A program made the translations under genes and the position numbers. The notes beneath the pieces are model-generated. The model did not search any database, was not told the origin of the DNA, and saw only the letters and a program-made list of their open reading frames with translations. DNA of 64,000 bases from Mytilus galloprovincialis (Eukaryota; Mollusca; Bivalvia; Mytilida; Mytilidae): positions 87,763,795 through 87,827,794 of the forward strand of contig NC_134843.1 in assembly GCF_965363235.1 (NCBI RefSeq). The letters run 5' to 3'. Below are positions 23,870-36,489 of the stretch, one piece after another (the stretch's first letter is position 1; each line of letters opens with the position of its first letter).

Positions 23870-24120
23870 TATTTTAAGTATTGTGCAATAGCAAGAAATT
23901 TTCAATTGCACAGTATTCAGCAATAGCAAGAAATCTTCAATTGCACAGTATTGTGCAATAGCAAGAAATATTCAATTGCACAGTAATGCGCAATAGCAAG
24001 AAATCTTCCATTGCACAGTATTGTGCAATAGCAAGTATTTTCAATTGCACAGTATTGCGCAATAGCAAGACATATCTAATTGCATAATATTGCGCAATAG
24101 CAAGAAATTTTCAATTGGAG
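23870..24120. repeat. Palindromic 35-bp tandem array
   Basis: About seven units of 'gcaatagcaagaaa' plus 'tcttcaattgcacagtatt'. The junction of adjacent units reads 'attgcacagtattgtgcaat', a dyad with a 6-bp centre, so each unit boundary can form a hairpin. Last part of the family G element. Confidence 0.9.
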
Positions 24121-24669
24121 TTATCTTCCTTTGTCCAGAATAGTAGTTGAATCAACTTAAATTATTGTTTTATACAATATACAATGTATATTCACTTTAA
24201 CTACCAACTGATAAATTAAAACATTCTTTACTATTCAGTGATAACAAGCACTTTATTACATTTTAATATTTTATGATGTATTTAAATGAGTAGTTATTGT
24301 TGCAAACTCAATTATAAATTTGGATTGAAATCAGTTTTGAATAAGGGAAAGGGACATGTATAAAAAAAAATGAGTTTGGGGGTGGGGGTTGTTCAATTTT
24401 TCTCATTTTAGATTTCGTAAATAAAAAGAAAATTTCTTCAAACATTTTTTTGAGAGGATAAATATTCAACAGCATAGTGAATTGCTCAAAGGCAAACAAA
24501 TTTTTTCAAGTTCATTAGATCACATTCATTCTGTGTCAGAAATCTATGCCGTGTCAACTATTTAATCACAATCCAAATTTAGAGCTGAATCCAGCTTGAA
24601 TGTTGTGTCCAGTCCATACTCGCCCCAACCGTTCATGGTTCAACCTCTGCGGTCGTATAAAGCTGCGCC

Positions 24670-25395
24670 CTGCGGAGCATCAGGTTTTCTATTGCGTTTT
24701 GGATTTGAGCATCACGGAAGTGACCATCATCGTCGGAGTGCGTATCTGGTGCCATTATTGTTATTGAAGATTCACATATTATTTAAATTTCCAATCATCT
24801 ACAGTATCAAAACTGCTGTTAATAATTATAATAACATCATACATTTAGGGTTTATGCCAAACATTTGATTGTGACCCTCAACATGCCTCTGCCCAAGTTT
24901 ATACTACAAACTAGATATTTATCTCAACTTAGCAATTCCTTAAAGAGATGTATAACTCAACTAAAAAAATTGTCGTCATAAGATTACTAGGAAGAAAGAC
25001 TCCAGTACAAACTGCACAAGATTGCAGGCCGCCTTTACGATAAATCGATCTTTGAATGAATCAGCTTCTAAACTTACAAGTGACATTTAGGTTCTATCCC
25101 CAATTCAACTTGTCTACTTCCCATGATAAATTAAATATTGTTACGGTTATGGAATATTCTTGGATAGTTACCCGTTGAACTGAATATGAATCTGATATCA
25201 CATGACATATCATTAATGCATTATCCTCACGGTCTACGTGCGTATTCTAGTTTTTAGTTCGTGTAACTGAGATTAGTTTTAAACGAATGTTTGTCTGTTC
25301 TTGCTACAATTGATTGTAATATGTAAATTAAACATCGTTTACTACCTTTGTTTTTGATAAAGTTCTATTTTTCTCTAGAGATTTTCTTGCAAGGC
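24670..25395. other. Intergenic sequence before the peptidase-like gene
   Basis: No gene seen. It should contain the promoter and 5' UTR of the gene whose ATG is at 25403, but no clear TATA box or splice acceptor near the ATG was identified, suggesting the ATG lies in the first exon. Confidence 0.4.
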
Positions 25396-25402
25396 AGACA
25401 AA

Positions 25403-28400
25403 ATGTCAGATGGAGATACTGAAACAGACGACAAGTATGATCGATCTGATGTATTCACAGACTCTGACAACAACGCCTTTTGGGATGATTGGGATAAATA
25501 TACTGGACACTTTATTGATCATAACGATAAAGAGTTAAATGAGAAAACACAAGATGACAAGTATGTACCTCTGTATGGAAATAAAACGAAATGCTGCAAC
25601 GACTCGAGCTCTTCGGATGAAGATATACAAAATGGGTCTTCTTCGCTAACTGATGAAGAATTTTCCGATGAAATTGAAACCTGTGAACCTTTTCAACACG
25701 AGAAAGAGGGAACTTCAAAACCAAATAAACAAAGACAACCATTAAAAAGAGCATTAAAGAGGGTTATATGTTACGAAAGAAAATCTTCAAAAGGAAAATC
25801 GAATACGAAATTAACAAAACTTGAAGAACAATATAAAGTTCTCAAAAAAGAAGTAGACAGCATTACCAAATTTAAGCAATACATGATACAATACTGTAGA
25901 AATAAACAGCAACAATGTGATGTCAATACAAATCTGGACAAAAATTTGAAAAGGCATATTTTTTTCGATAAATCCCGAATAAATAGGAACAGAAAATGTT
26001 TTAGAGAGGTTGAAGAAATGACAATGACGGGAAGATTTAATGAAGTTACTGAATTAAGACAACCAGAGATGACTTTGAAAAAAAGTCTGTTCGTGCAAAA
26101 TATAAAAAGCGAGAGTGAACATGAACTTCGTCTACTACGTGTATTAAACTATCCTAATATTGGGCAGTCCATTAATATGGTTTGCAATATGAAAACATGT
26201 CGACAAATTGAAAGATATCTGTACTCGATAGTCAGCAACAACCAACACGATGAAAACCATCCTTACAACCACCAGCAGGCAGTTTTACACCACGTCAGTT
26301 GTGATCAGAAATTGATTGCCGTTGATACTCAAATTGAAGCGGTAATATCAGCTGAACAAGCCATTGTTGATACTCAAGTTGAAGCGGTAATATCAGCTGA
26401 TCAAGCCATTGTTGATCTCAACCAATTAGTTCGATCTGATTGGTATGACATCAATGTGTGTGAATGCTCAAAAGATCGAATGATATTTGAATCAGCGATT
26501 TTCATAGACAAGCGTCAGTCTAATGGTGTAATAATAATATTTCGAATTAGACAGTATTCGTCTGGTAAGATTGAATATGACTTGACATGGAACATAATCC
26601 AAACAACCCAGAACGCTTCTAGCACACATGCAGTAATCAGTACTTGTAGAGGCATTAGGGGGATACAGTACGGTACAAACGCGCCTGTGGAAATTGGTTC
26701 TGTTTTTCATTTTCTACAGCTCCTAGAACCGACGAATGAAGCTAATGACCCACCAAACAGTTATCATACAGGACAGATTGCTGTACCAACACTTTTGCAA
26801 CTCGATATTTTAAAGTCACACAAGAATGCAATAAATTTAGTTGCCCAACCAAAACAGAACCAAACCAGACCAGTTCATTTGGAAGAATGCAACAGCAATT
26901 CTACTCACTGTACATTCATCCCTAGTTTCATAATGCATATGCGTGGACAGAATGAAATTGTTACCACAAAAGGAGCATTGAGTGAACGTTACAGTTATGA
27001 ACAAAAAACTTTGAAAGCCTATACTATGTTGAAGTTCTCGAGAAAATATAATAAAGAAAGGAGTACCGACCATATTAATTTCAAAATATCTACTGCGAAT
27101 CAAAATGATTCTAAACAGTTAACTGATATACTACCATTTGTAATCCAACCAGTGAAAATTAACAAAAGATGCCGATCCCAAGCCAGTAGCCAAGACTTTA
27201 CCAATGAAAGCAGCACCTACAAAACGTTCCAGAAATTTAACCATCAAACTACAGACACGCACACAACTAGGAAAAACCACAAAAGAAACAAAGCAGGCAA
27301 ATTAAAAACATCCAAACACCAAATTGCTGATTGCTCAATGAGTAGAGTAGCAGGGGCATTGTTACTAATCTCTAAAGATAAACCAAAAATTTTGAAGACT
27401 CTACGACCATGGTGGTACAAAACAAGTAAGAAGCAAAATTACAGAAGCCCAAACTTCAAAATGAAAAGACCGCGCAATAGTCCATCAAAGAAGCAACTAA
27501 ACTTAGCAAGAAAATATATATTACACAGGAAAGAAACCCATGTTTTCTTCACCAGAAATCAAACACTAGATACGAAAAAAAGCCGCTTCCTTATGTTGAA
27601 AAAAGGGTCACCTTATGTGAAACGACATAAAGATCAGTCATCAAGGCTTCACAAAGTAAACAATAATAAAGGAAACGCATGCCATGTCAATAGCAAAATA
27701 AATACCAATATTAGTAATGAAAATCAGTATTTTATGAGCTTTGGCTGTGCAAATGAAGACGTTTACGATACATGCATATTTGAAGAAGATCTTTGTCTTT
27801 ATGAGGATGGAAATGTTGATGAGACCGTTCAGGACTCAATTCAAGTTAAAGGAATTTTTCCAACCGGAATAGAAGAAAGCACCGAAATTCACACAATTCA
27901 CGATAGACTTCCTCACCAATCCCCATCAATTAGGGTGCATATTGTACAGCCGACAATGGAGCAAGAAGAAAGATCAGAAATATGTACAACATTAACATCA
28001 TTTGACAAAAGTAAGCACTATTTAAATAAAAGAATTATTTACATGTTATGCCTGAAAAACTACCCAAACAAACAACCAACATTAATTTTGCATTCTATTA
28101 CATTCATTTGAGTTAATTTAAGTAAATCACAGTATATATACGAATTTATACAAATGATTATAGTCAAGAAAAAAACAAAACAGAAATGATGCATACATGT
28201 TCAACTTAAAGGGTTTCCTCTCACCAATATGTTCAAGATCCTTAATATTGTTAATTGTAAACGTTATAACAAAGGATAAATTATCTTGTCGTAATTGTCA
28301 GTGTTTATATCACTAACTACAATGCATGAAAGATTATAAAATATGCCATAAGATTTTAGTAGTTCCATTTAAGAAAATAAATTCTAACAATAATTATTAA

Positions 28401-30046
28401 ATTTTAAATTTCAGGTAGAGCTCCAAATAGTCATCCTTTTAAAGTTAATTTCCGGATACCTTTAGCAGGTGGAACCAGTTCACATATTGTCCTGAAAAAT
28501 ACATGTTCTGTTGATGGATTTCTGCTGATGATTTATGTTTTATTGGAGGAAAATCTAACAATAAGAACACAGTTTGAACATTCCGAACATGATTTGCACA
28601 AGGTTTGTAGACTTTACTTTTTAGAAACTCATTTTTTCTATTTTCTATTTTGTTCAAATTTAGTGATATAAAAGTATAGTAGATAATTTTTCATCATCAC
28701 AAAACCTTAAATTAAAATGGAAAGATATATAAAAAGTACAGATATAGCATGAAACATCTTTTAGATATACCATCAAATATGGAAGAAGTTCACAGAAGGG
28801 AATTTTGGAGATGGCAAAATTGCATGGGGTAAATATGGAGGTTACATAGAAGATCTCGAGGCAAATGGTGCGAGAACAGACAAAATAATAGATATTATTG
28901 GAAGGGAAAATGAGAGAATATTTTGTGTGCTCGCCAAACATAGATTTCCTCTCCGTGTACACTGCTCACTTGTTGGTGATGTTTATTTCACTACACAACT
29001 GTACAACGTTTTACCCTTGTATGAAGTTCAAGGGTAAGTTTATAGTTTAGTTTTAACATATTTCTTTATAGTGGATTGGGAACTTATATTAATTCCTTTC
29101 CACTTTGCGGGTGCGAGTGCTGCCTTGTAATGGCATTAGCATTATTCGAAATCTACAAGAGTGTCTTTTACGTGCAAGTTTATAAATTTGACATCTATTG
29201 ATATGAAAGTAGCATTGAAGACAAGATTTGAAAGACAATCGCATTTAAGTCTTACCACATGTTTCAGATATAAACGAAAACACAGTACAGTTATGACATA
29301 CACCTCTATGTTAACTATTATGAGTTGAACAAAATATTGAGATCCCTTTTATTTCACTATCGATTTAAACTGTGAAAACAAAGGAAATAATTTTACCAGA
29401 TTTTAACATCTCGACAGACGTCTCGTCAATGCAACTAGACCAAGACAGAACAACTGATATCATTGTAAAACTTTATACTAATAATATATATTACTTAGAA
29501 TTTATAAAATAGACGTAAAAGTGAGGTTATCTCAGGTAGAAACATGTTTGATATATTTTCTATATAATTATTTTGAATGTTGGATGCTAGTTTGAATAAT
29601 GCTTAACTGTTAAGAATTAAGACAATGGTTTGAAAGTAAATATGGAGTATGTGACTTTTCGTTTTGAGGTAACCTTTCGTAACCTTCAATCATATTAAGT
29701 GAAATATAGTAAAAATATGATCACTCTACAAAAATTGTCTCGTCACAGAATCGTCATTCTGTACCAGATTTTGGATAATATTCATATTTCTCGATAATGA
29801 AAAATTTCATTTATCCATTAAATTGGTAGAAATAAAGATGTTGTATTTTCTATTGACAGAGAACCTTTATATGACACAATTAAAAGAGCTATCAACAAGT
29901 TTCTGAGAGGAGATGATTTGCCCTGTTACAGAACTCATGAGTAGGCGCATTTTACATTAGATTTAGATAAGGTGTCCTGTTATGATCGTCAAAACACCCT
30001 GATTCATATATTACTGGAAATTCTTTTGGCACACAGAGAGAGAGAG

Positions 30047-30133
<87 letters not shown>

Positions 30134-31783
30134 AGCTAATGTTATTTAATTTTTTCGTAATTTTTTTTTCATCTTCATGCATTGTCATTGAACAGCTTTG
30201 TCTTATAATTGGAGTCTTTAAAAGTACACACCCATTTTAAATAAAGGCAATAGTAGTATACTGTTGTTCGAAACTCATAAATCGATAAAAAAAAATCCGA
30301 GTTACAAACTGAAACTGAGGGAAACGCATTAAATATAAGAAGAGAGCAATGACACAACATTAAAATGTAATACACACAGAAACGAACATTAGACAAAATC
30401 CGATGAGAATAACAAATATAACCCATTGTAATAGATACATAATAAATACATAATTGAATCTATAAATGTTCCTCATGAAGTTAAATTCAGATTAGTATTG
30501 AATCAATAAATTATGTACTTTGTTTTCGAATTTAGTAACACTTCTAAAAATACTAGAGTCAGTGTCCTTGTGTAGTTTGTACACGTAGATATATCATTTG
30601 ATGTCTCTTTTTAGAAACATCAAAGAAAAGTGCAGAGGAAATTCGGTTCAAACATTGGTAGAACCGCCACTAATTTTGCCAATCAATCTGTTCTTCTTGA
30701 ATTATGGTAAAAAGAAATATTCAAGCAATGAAATTCCTGAAATAGTGGAATCCAATGAACACAGGTAACTTATATATAGTTCGTATAAAGTAGAAGATTG
30801 AGTAAATGAACTGAACAATATAAACAAATTCTGCTTAAACCGGTGCAAGTCTGTCTTAAAATTGCAGTGAGGTGATAGTTGATTTGCTCTGTGTAGAATG
30901 TGTTGAATGTAGCGCTTTGGGATGGTGAACTTAAATAAAAGCGCAGTTCTGTTTCTTTTATGTTTTTCGCTCTGCATCAACTGATTTTGTGTCATGGATC
31001 CCCCCCCCCCCCCGCCCCCGCATTATCTACTAGTATATAGCTGAAGCAACGGATAACGATATACTATTTTTATGCCCCACCTACGATAGTAGAGGGGCAT
31101 TATGTTTTCTGGTCTGTGCCTCCGTTCGTCCGTCCGCTTCAGGTTAAAGTTTTTGGTCAAGGTAGTTTTTGAAGAAGTTGAAGTCCAATCAACTTGAAAC
31201 TTAGTACACTTGTTCCCCATGATATGATCTTTCTAATTTTAATGCCAAATTATAGTTTTGACTCCAATTTCATGGTCCACTGAACATATAAAATGATAGT
31301 GCGTAGTTCAGGTTAAAGGTAGTTTTTGATGAAGTTAAAGTTACATCAACTTGAAACTTAGTACACATGTTCCCTATGATATGATCTTTTTAATTTTAAT
31401 TCCAAATTAAAGTTTTGACACCGATTTCACGGTCCACTGAACATAGAAAATGATAGTACGAGTGGGGCATTCGTGTACTATGGACACATTCTTGTTATTC
31501 TTCCTTAAAAGCTTGTTTATTGAGTCAGCCTCAAATGAAGAAATGAATTGTAATCCCATAAGCAGAAAAATATTTAAAAAAAATTCTACTTCAAGTAATT
31601 CTTTTTTTTAGGTATGAGCTTTACATGGTCCGTTTCTTCATCGAAGGAGTAAAACATTTTGTTGACAAGATAAAGATTTATGGATCATGGGCATTGTATG
31701 ATGATTGTCGAGAAAAACTGTATCATTTTGATGTAGATCCCGAATACGTCCAATTGTCCAGTTGCTATTTTGTAAAAGTATAG
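25403..31783 (+). CDS. Six-exon gene: large protein with C-terminal USP-like cysteine peptidase region
   Basis: Coding exons inferred by splice sites and matching phases: 25403-28010, 28415-28602, 28765-29033, 29860-29940, 30615-30764, 31612-31783; 1155 residues. The first exon alone encodes about 869 residues: an acidic start, a possible coiled coil around 137-165, a two-unit 15-residue repeat near 308-338, and long Lys/Arg/Asn-rich stretches (about 600-770), probably disordered. The C-terminal 285 residues show NTCSVDGFL (candidate catalytic Cys900) and HFV..IKIYGSWALYDD (His1114 with Asp1129/1130). That spacing and order fit the Cys box and His box of ubiquitin-specific (C19) or SUMO-specific USPL1-like (C98) peptidases. 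If active it would remove ubiquitin-like tags; this is inference from two motifs. The frame runs on into intron 1 to 28111, but the phase-1 GTAAGC donor at 28011 fits the next exon. Start chosen as the first ATG of the long frame. Confidence 0.75.
26325..26414 (+). repeat. 45-bp in-frame tandem repeat in coding exon
   Basis: Two nearly identical 45-bp units encode DTQIEAVISAEQAIV and DTQVEAVISADQAIV. They differ at few bases, suggesting a recent in-frame slippage or duplication. Confidence 0.9.
30030..30130. repeat. (GA)n microsatellite
   Basis: About 45 near-perfect GA repeats in intron 4 of the peptidase-like gene. Confidence 0.98.
30199..30425 (+). repeat. Dispersed repeat family C
   Basis: 'aaaggcaatagtagtatac', 'actgagggaaacgcattaaa' and 'cacacagaaacgaac' match the copy at 49467-49700. 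Inverted copies are near 36490-36735 and 41905-42018. It lies in intron 4; the minus-strand open frame here is not a gene. Confidence 0.75.
31000..31020. repeat. Poly-C tract
   Basis: A run of C interrupted by one G, in intron 5 of the peptidase-like gene. Confidence 0.95.
31070..31490 (+). repeat. Dispersed repeat family H with internal duplication
   Basis: Starts near 'tatgccccacctacg' and ends near 'gtgtactatggacacattct'. It holds two successive versions of 'tttttgaagaagttgaagt' through 'tccactgaacata' (about 31160-31290 and 31318-31445). A degraded relative is at 47715-47965. Located in intron 5. Confidence 0.75.
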
Positions 31784-31868
31784 GATTGCGTATACATTGA
31801 ATAGAAGTGGGGCATTTAAAGACGTTCGCATCCGTATCCGATACGTTAGATGTCTTCCGTTCATTAAG

Positions 31869-31992
31869 GTTCATGTGGACCCTTTGGCTAAAATGGCTGC
31901 CTTTTCACCATAAAATTTACTCTGGGTACAGACAAACCTGCGCATCTGGAAAGATTTAATGCAGCCATTTTAGACAAAGGGTCCACATGAAC
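31869..31992. mobile_element. Foldback (MITE-like) 124-bp element
   Basis: 32-bp arms, 31869-31900 and 31961-31992, are reverse complements with a single mismatch; the left arm starts 'gttcatgtggaccctttgg'. About 60 bp of unrelated sequence lies between. It begins 86 bp after the stop codon of the peptidase-like gene, so may lie in its 3' UTR. Confidence 0.8.
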
Positions 31993-32424
31993 ACTATACA
32001 CTCTTTTTATTACACGCTGGATAATATACAATTATTCACCCGTTTTTTTTATCTATTCAGGCATGAATTTGAATAATAATGCAGATATAGTTAATGATTG
32101 AGTCAAACACTGTGATATAAATTACGAGAACAGGTGAAAAATAGAGAACAAATAGGGAAAGGGTGATGGAAATTTTTGTTCTCTTTCATTTTTGAAATTT
32201 CCAAAAAAAAAAGTAATGCCTGCTAATTTGTAAATGTATTAATATAGGTATCAGTCATTAATTCGATTCTGCTGATGTTGAATGATTCATCTCCATTTAT
32301 TAGTAAATATAAAGTATGCGTAGAATTATTGTTAACGTTAACTTTATTTGTTTTATAATTCAACTTCACGCCTTGGTACATGTAGTTGTAATGATTTAAA
32401 TATCGGGTGTTAAAACATATACCT

Positions 32425-32500
32425 TTTGCTGTTGTCTTCTCTATGGTCGGGTTGTTGTCTCTTTAACACATTCCCCATTTCCATTCTCAATTTTACAGGT
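32425..32500 (+). repeat. 3' tail fragment of Penelope-like family (E)
   Basis: 'ctctatggtcgggttgttgt' to 'ccattctcaatttta' equals the last 75 bp of the element at 6.1-7.86 kb. Confidence 0.7.
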
Positions 32501-32504
32501 ATAT

Positions 32505-34855
32505 TATGATAGATTGATACGAAAAAAAACGTGATTGCTAGATGTATGTAAATGTTATCTTCTGTTGTTGTCCATGTTTTCATAATTGCATAATTATATG
32601 CACTGTAAATATATATCATAGAAACATAACTTTGAGAGCAATAAATGTAATAATAGATATAAGAAGTCACGTTTTTCACTCACGGGAAGCAAGTATATAA
32701 ACTATTAAACAATTATTAAAAAACAATTCATGTATTAAAAATGAAATAGACCAAAAAATGTCATCATCCTTTCACTTTTTTCCAACTCTTTTCCCTATTC
32801 TCGATGATTGCTAAAAGTATTTTAAGTATAACCAGTAGATGCGTTCAGATACGTCAACGTATCAGATACAGATACAATACGTCTTTAAATATCCCAATTC
32901 TATTACTCGATTTATTTCACTTGACTGGGCGGAGTTTAACCGGTTCGCTCATAATAAACCAGTCCATCTATAGATAGGTGTTTTAGGATAAACTCATCAA
33001 TGAAGTGTCCAGTCATTATTTTGTAAATTCCTTTGATGACACTGATAGGTTATTAGAAATCAGTAATAATTATAACGGTAATCATCCTTATCACACACAT
33101 CTTCAAATAGACTGTCCTTATTCAAATTAAAACATAGAGATGTTAGAGTTATACAAGCATGGTCCGGTTTTTAATTTGTATTACGTTCAAGATTGTTTTA
33201 GAAAATTAGGATACATTGATAAAATTCATTTTATATCTTACTGATGAAGAAAATCTGCTACTTGAAATATATCTATACTAGTTTAAACTTTGTACTATAA
33301 TACATATAGTATAAATACATATTTGTTTTGTAGACTGATGTTTGTCTTTTCGACGTTTTGCTCTTTTTAGGAGAGAGCGGGGGTCCATAGATTTTTATCA
33401 GTCTTTCTTAGACTTGTTAGTTTTGATTTATCTTGTGGTTTCTTCTGTATTGTTGTCTCTTTTAACATTCATCATTTTTCCATTCTTATGATTTAGAAGA
33501 GAATGGGTATGAAAGTTGTGAAATCAGAATAAAAATTCTTAAATCCTTAAATTTTATGAATCTAAATAATCGTACGAAACCATTTCGGTTACTTTCTGCA
33601 GACACTGCTGTTATTTTTACAGATTCGAAAAGACTTTATAAAAGTATTGAAATCGTTTGAAATTATTGTTATTTTTGGAAATAAAAAAGTGGTGATTTAG
33701 AAAAGCTTCAGGAAAAATATTTCAACAGAATGATTATAGCTATATAGGTACTTTGTTTAACCTAACTACACTAGTAATTCTTATCAAGCAATTTAAATAA
33801 TGTAGATTACAATTTAGTAATTGTATACATAAAAGAGTCTAAAACTTCAAGGGGTTTACTTTAAAAATGAAAAGAGTATTTTACTGCATATTTTACAAAA
33901 CGACAAAATACAGTTCAATTCTCTAAACTTATGTCAAGTACCAGAAAACCAATCCTGAAAAAGTTTTGTTCTTTTTTATCATGTTTATGAAAAAAAATAA
34001 AGATACTTTCTGGTTTGCAACTTTTGTTACCCCTCTAGATTGTTTTGTATATATTGTAAATATTTATTGTTGTATTTGATATCACTGTACTAATGTTATT
34101 AATTTTTCTCATAAACGAACTAAATAATAACCTAAACAATGATACCACATTTTCTTATATCTATTAAACTAAGTAATTTAACTCCAATAAGGAGGAAATG
34201 TCATATAGTCGTTGCTTTTTCAAATGCTTCCGGTTTGAATCATAATAAATATGTTTATGACAGTATTGTTCTAGTGAAAGATTGTTTATTTAACATTTTT
34301 GTTAGGTGTTATACCACCAAATCAAATTGAGTACGAAAAAAGGGTCGTAAGAAAATATTCCCTTGAATTTGACAGTTGTAGGAAAATAGTCCTTCATTTT
34401 ATGGCAGTAAAAAGATTCTGAGTCATTAACATATATCTTCGGTTTTCCAAAGTATGATTCTTTTTTATCTGGTGTTTCTATAGAATATTTTGGAAACTTA
34501 CTAAAGCTTGTACAGAGGGAAAAAGAGTGAAAATGTGATAGGTTAACTTCCAGTAATGGTTAATCTCTTACATGATTATGTGATATTTTGTCTATATTAT
34601 TGAAAAAGAATAAATCGTTGATCATTTCAAATTAGTTTTAAATTAAATTTTACATCGTATGTGACCTTGGGAGCTCACTCATTATGTTGCAGCAGAAATT
34701 TCTGCACACGTCCCTTGCGCTTTTGAATGAGAATAGAACGAATGCTATTTATAACGTCAGTGCAAAAAAAAAACATTTCTTGTCGCCTGTTATTATTATA
34801 GAATAACTAATCGAAGTTATCTTCTTGAGTTATCATCGATATGTTCATAATTATA
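32505..34855. other. Gene-free AT-rich stretch
   Basis: Only short unsupported open frames and a vague repeat-like segment near 33340-33490. The frame at 34139-34330 has no splice or domain support. Confidence 0.45.
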
Positions 34856-34859
34856 AATT

Positions 34860-35060
34860 AACTGTTAACAAAACTTTGAATTTTTGAAATACTAAGGCTT
34901 TTTTAACTCAGTAACAAATAACCTTAGTTGTATTGGCAAAAATTTTAGAAAATTTTCGTCCTCAATGCTCTCAACTTCGTACTTCATTTGGCCTGATGAG
35001 TCTTTTGTAGACGAAAATCGCGTCTGGCGTTAATATTAAGTTTCTATCCTGGTATCTATG
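34860..35060 (+). repeat. Dispersed repeat (family I, 3' part)
   Basis: 'tcctcaatgctctcaacttc', 'tgatgagtcttttgtagacg' and 'tctggcgtt' match 53955-54205 (plus) and, inverted, 52540-52740. Confidence 0.7.
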
Positions 35061-35064
35061 ATGA

Positions 35065-36485
35065 GTTTATTATGTAAAAAGACGAGAAAGGAACGATATG
35101 ATATGTTAAAAAAGATACTATGAAATTTTGAGAGATAGTAAATCGTAATGCTATTTGTGTTGCTTTGTCATACCTTGCATATCTGGAAGTGCATGATTGT
35201 GAATTATATAAAAATTTTTGTTAATAAGTCGGAACGTGAGGTTACTTGGAATAATCTTGTTCGATTTATTACTTGCCTAAACTAGAAGTTGATGTTCCTG
35301 GATTATGTTGAGAACATGACTATTGATAACTGAAGGTTATTTGAATTATAACTCTATGTTCCGCTCTATGACACTTACATTTGAAACGTGTCAACTTGTT
35401 GTTATGTATGCTTGTATATTTGCTTGAATGTACATGTTAATTGTATATCATAATAAACATAATTTTAGAACAAGGCTTTTTCATATTTCGCATGTATTAT
35501 AAAGATAGAATAAAAATGCACCACTGCATTCATTGAAATACTTTAATTGAACTGAATAAATATCGAGCTCTAGGTAAATATAAAAAATTAGGAGTTAATG
35601 ATCGAACCTCAAAAATACAAACGCTCGACCATATCAACCAATGGAACGACTAGAAAAACTACTGTTATATTCCTGACTTGATGCAGACATTTTCAGATGA
35701 AATGGTGGGTTAAATCTTGTTTTAAAGCTAGGCACCCATCCTACTTGCATGAGTTGTCTATATATATTTTCGTTATAATGACAAATGTAGGAACAACACT
35801 AACAGACAGTTTCTGCAGTCATAGTTGTGTGAAAATACAACATACAACACAACAGTCATAAAAACACAACTCTTACAACCGAACGAAAAATACGAGTGAC
35901 CATAATTATTTCAATACCTCAGCCTTCTCTTGGGGTTCCTATTTTTGGGCACTAGATTCAAGGGGGAAACATATAACCGGTTTCTTTAGTGGGTTCGGTT
36001 GGATATTGTGTTATATTTTATCGTTTGTGGTTGGAAGTCTGTTTTTTTTTATACATTTCACATATGTCTTATTTGTCAGTATAGTCGAATTCATTTCCAT
36101 TCTCTGTGGACAAAGTATTGTGTTAGGACAAGTAATTATGTCGTCGTCACATCATTAGTTTCAAATAGCCTCTCAAGACCGTCATATCATGATAATTATT
36201 TGGACTTATATTCAGAAAACAATTGTAAATTTGTGAATCTCGTATTATATAAATGTTCGAATTTAAAGATTAGATATTTCTCACAAAAATTCGTCACTGT
36301 TTGTGGTATGTGTTAGGTGTGCTGTTGTGAAAGGAAAATGTCTGTTGGTATTATGTGGTTTACATGTTAAAATGTACGATTATATTATTTAGTTATGCAT
36401 TTCTCTGTGTTGAGAGTTCTTGCATTTGTTTGTACTGAATTCCCGTCTGTGACATAAAGTTGTCAATTTAGCGATATTTTTCAAC
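35065..36485. other. Intergenic, nothing firm
   Basis: A short inverted repeat-family fragment with 'attcctgacttgatgcagac' lies at about 35665-35740. The open frame 35999-36316 (105 codons) has no recognisable domain. Confidence 0.4.
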
Positions 36486-36489
36486 ATTG

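Larger units (their letters stand above)
22411..24661. mobile_element. Family G element with 14-bp inverted ends, nonautonomous
   Basis: The left end 'tttatacgaccgca' (22411-22424) is the exact reverse complement of 'tgcggtcgtataaa' (24648-24661). Inside, from left to right: a likely short insertion (22450-22640); about 700 bp of roughly 150-bp units around 'ttttcgcactataacttta' and 'gttgggattgattttgggag'; about 500 bp of units around 'ggggttctttgatatgc'; then the palindromic array at 23870-24120. No transposase. I recall it as a frequent mussel element; whether the 14-bp repeats are its true ends is not proven, since no target duplication was seen. Confidence 0.65.

Noticed and set aside
23010-23929. 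Open frames on both strands
   Set aside because: They lie in the tandem units of the family G element.
23870-24120. CRISPR-like array
   Set aside because: Regular repeats, but the spacers are parts of the same unit and the context is an animal mobile element.
28011-28111. Extension of the 902-codon frame past the donor
   Set aside because: The GTAAGC donor at 28011 in phase 1 matches the next exon exactly, so the last 33 codons are most likely intron.
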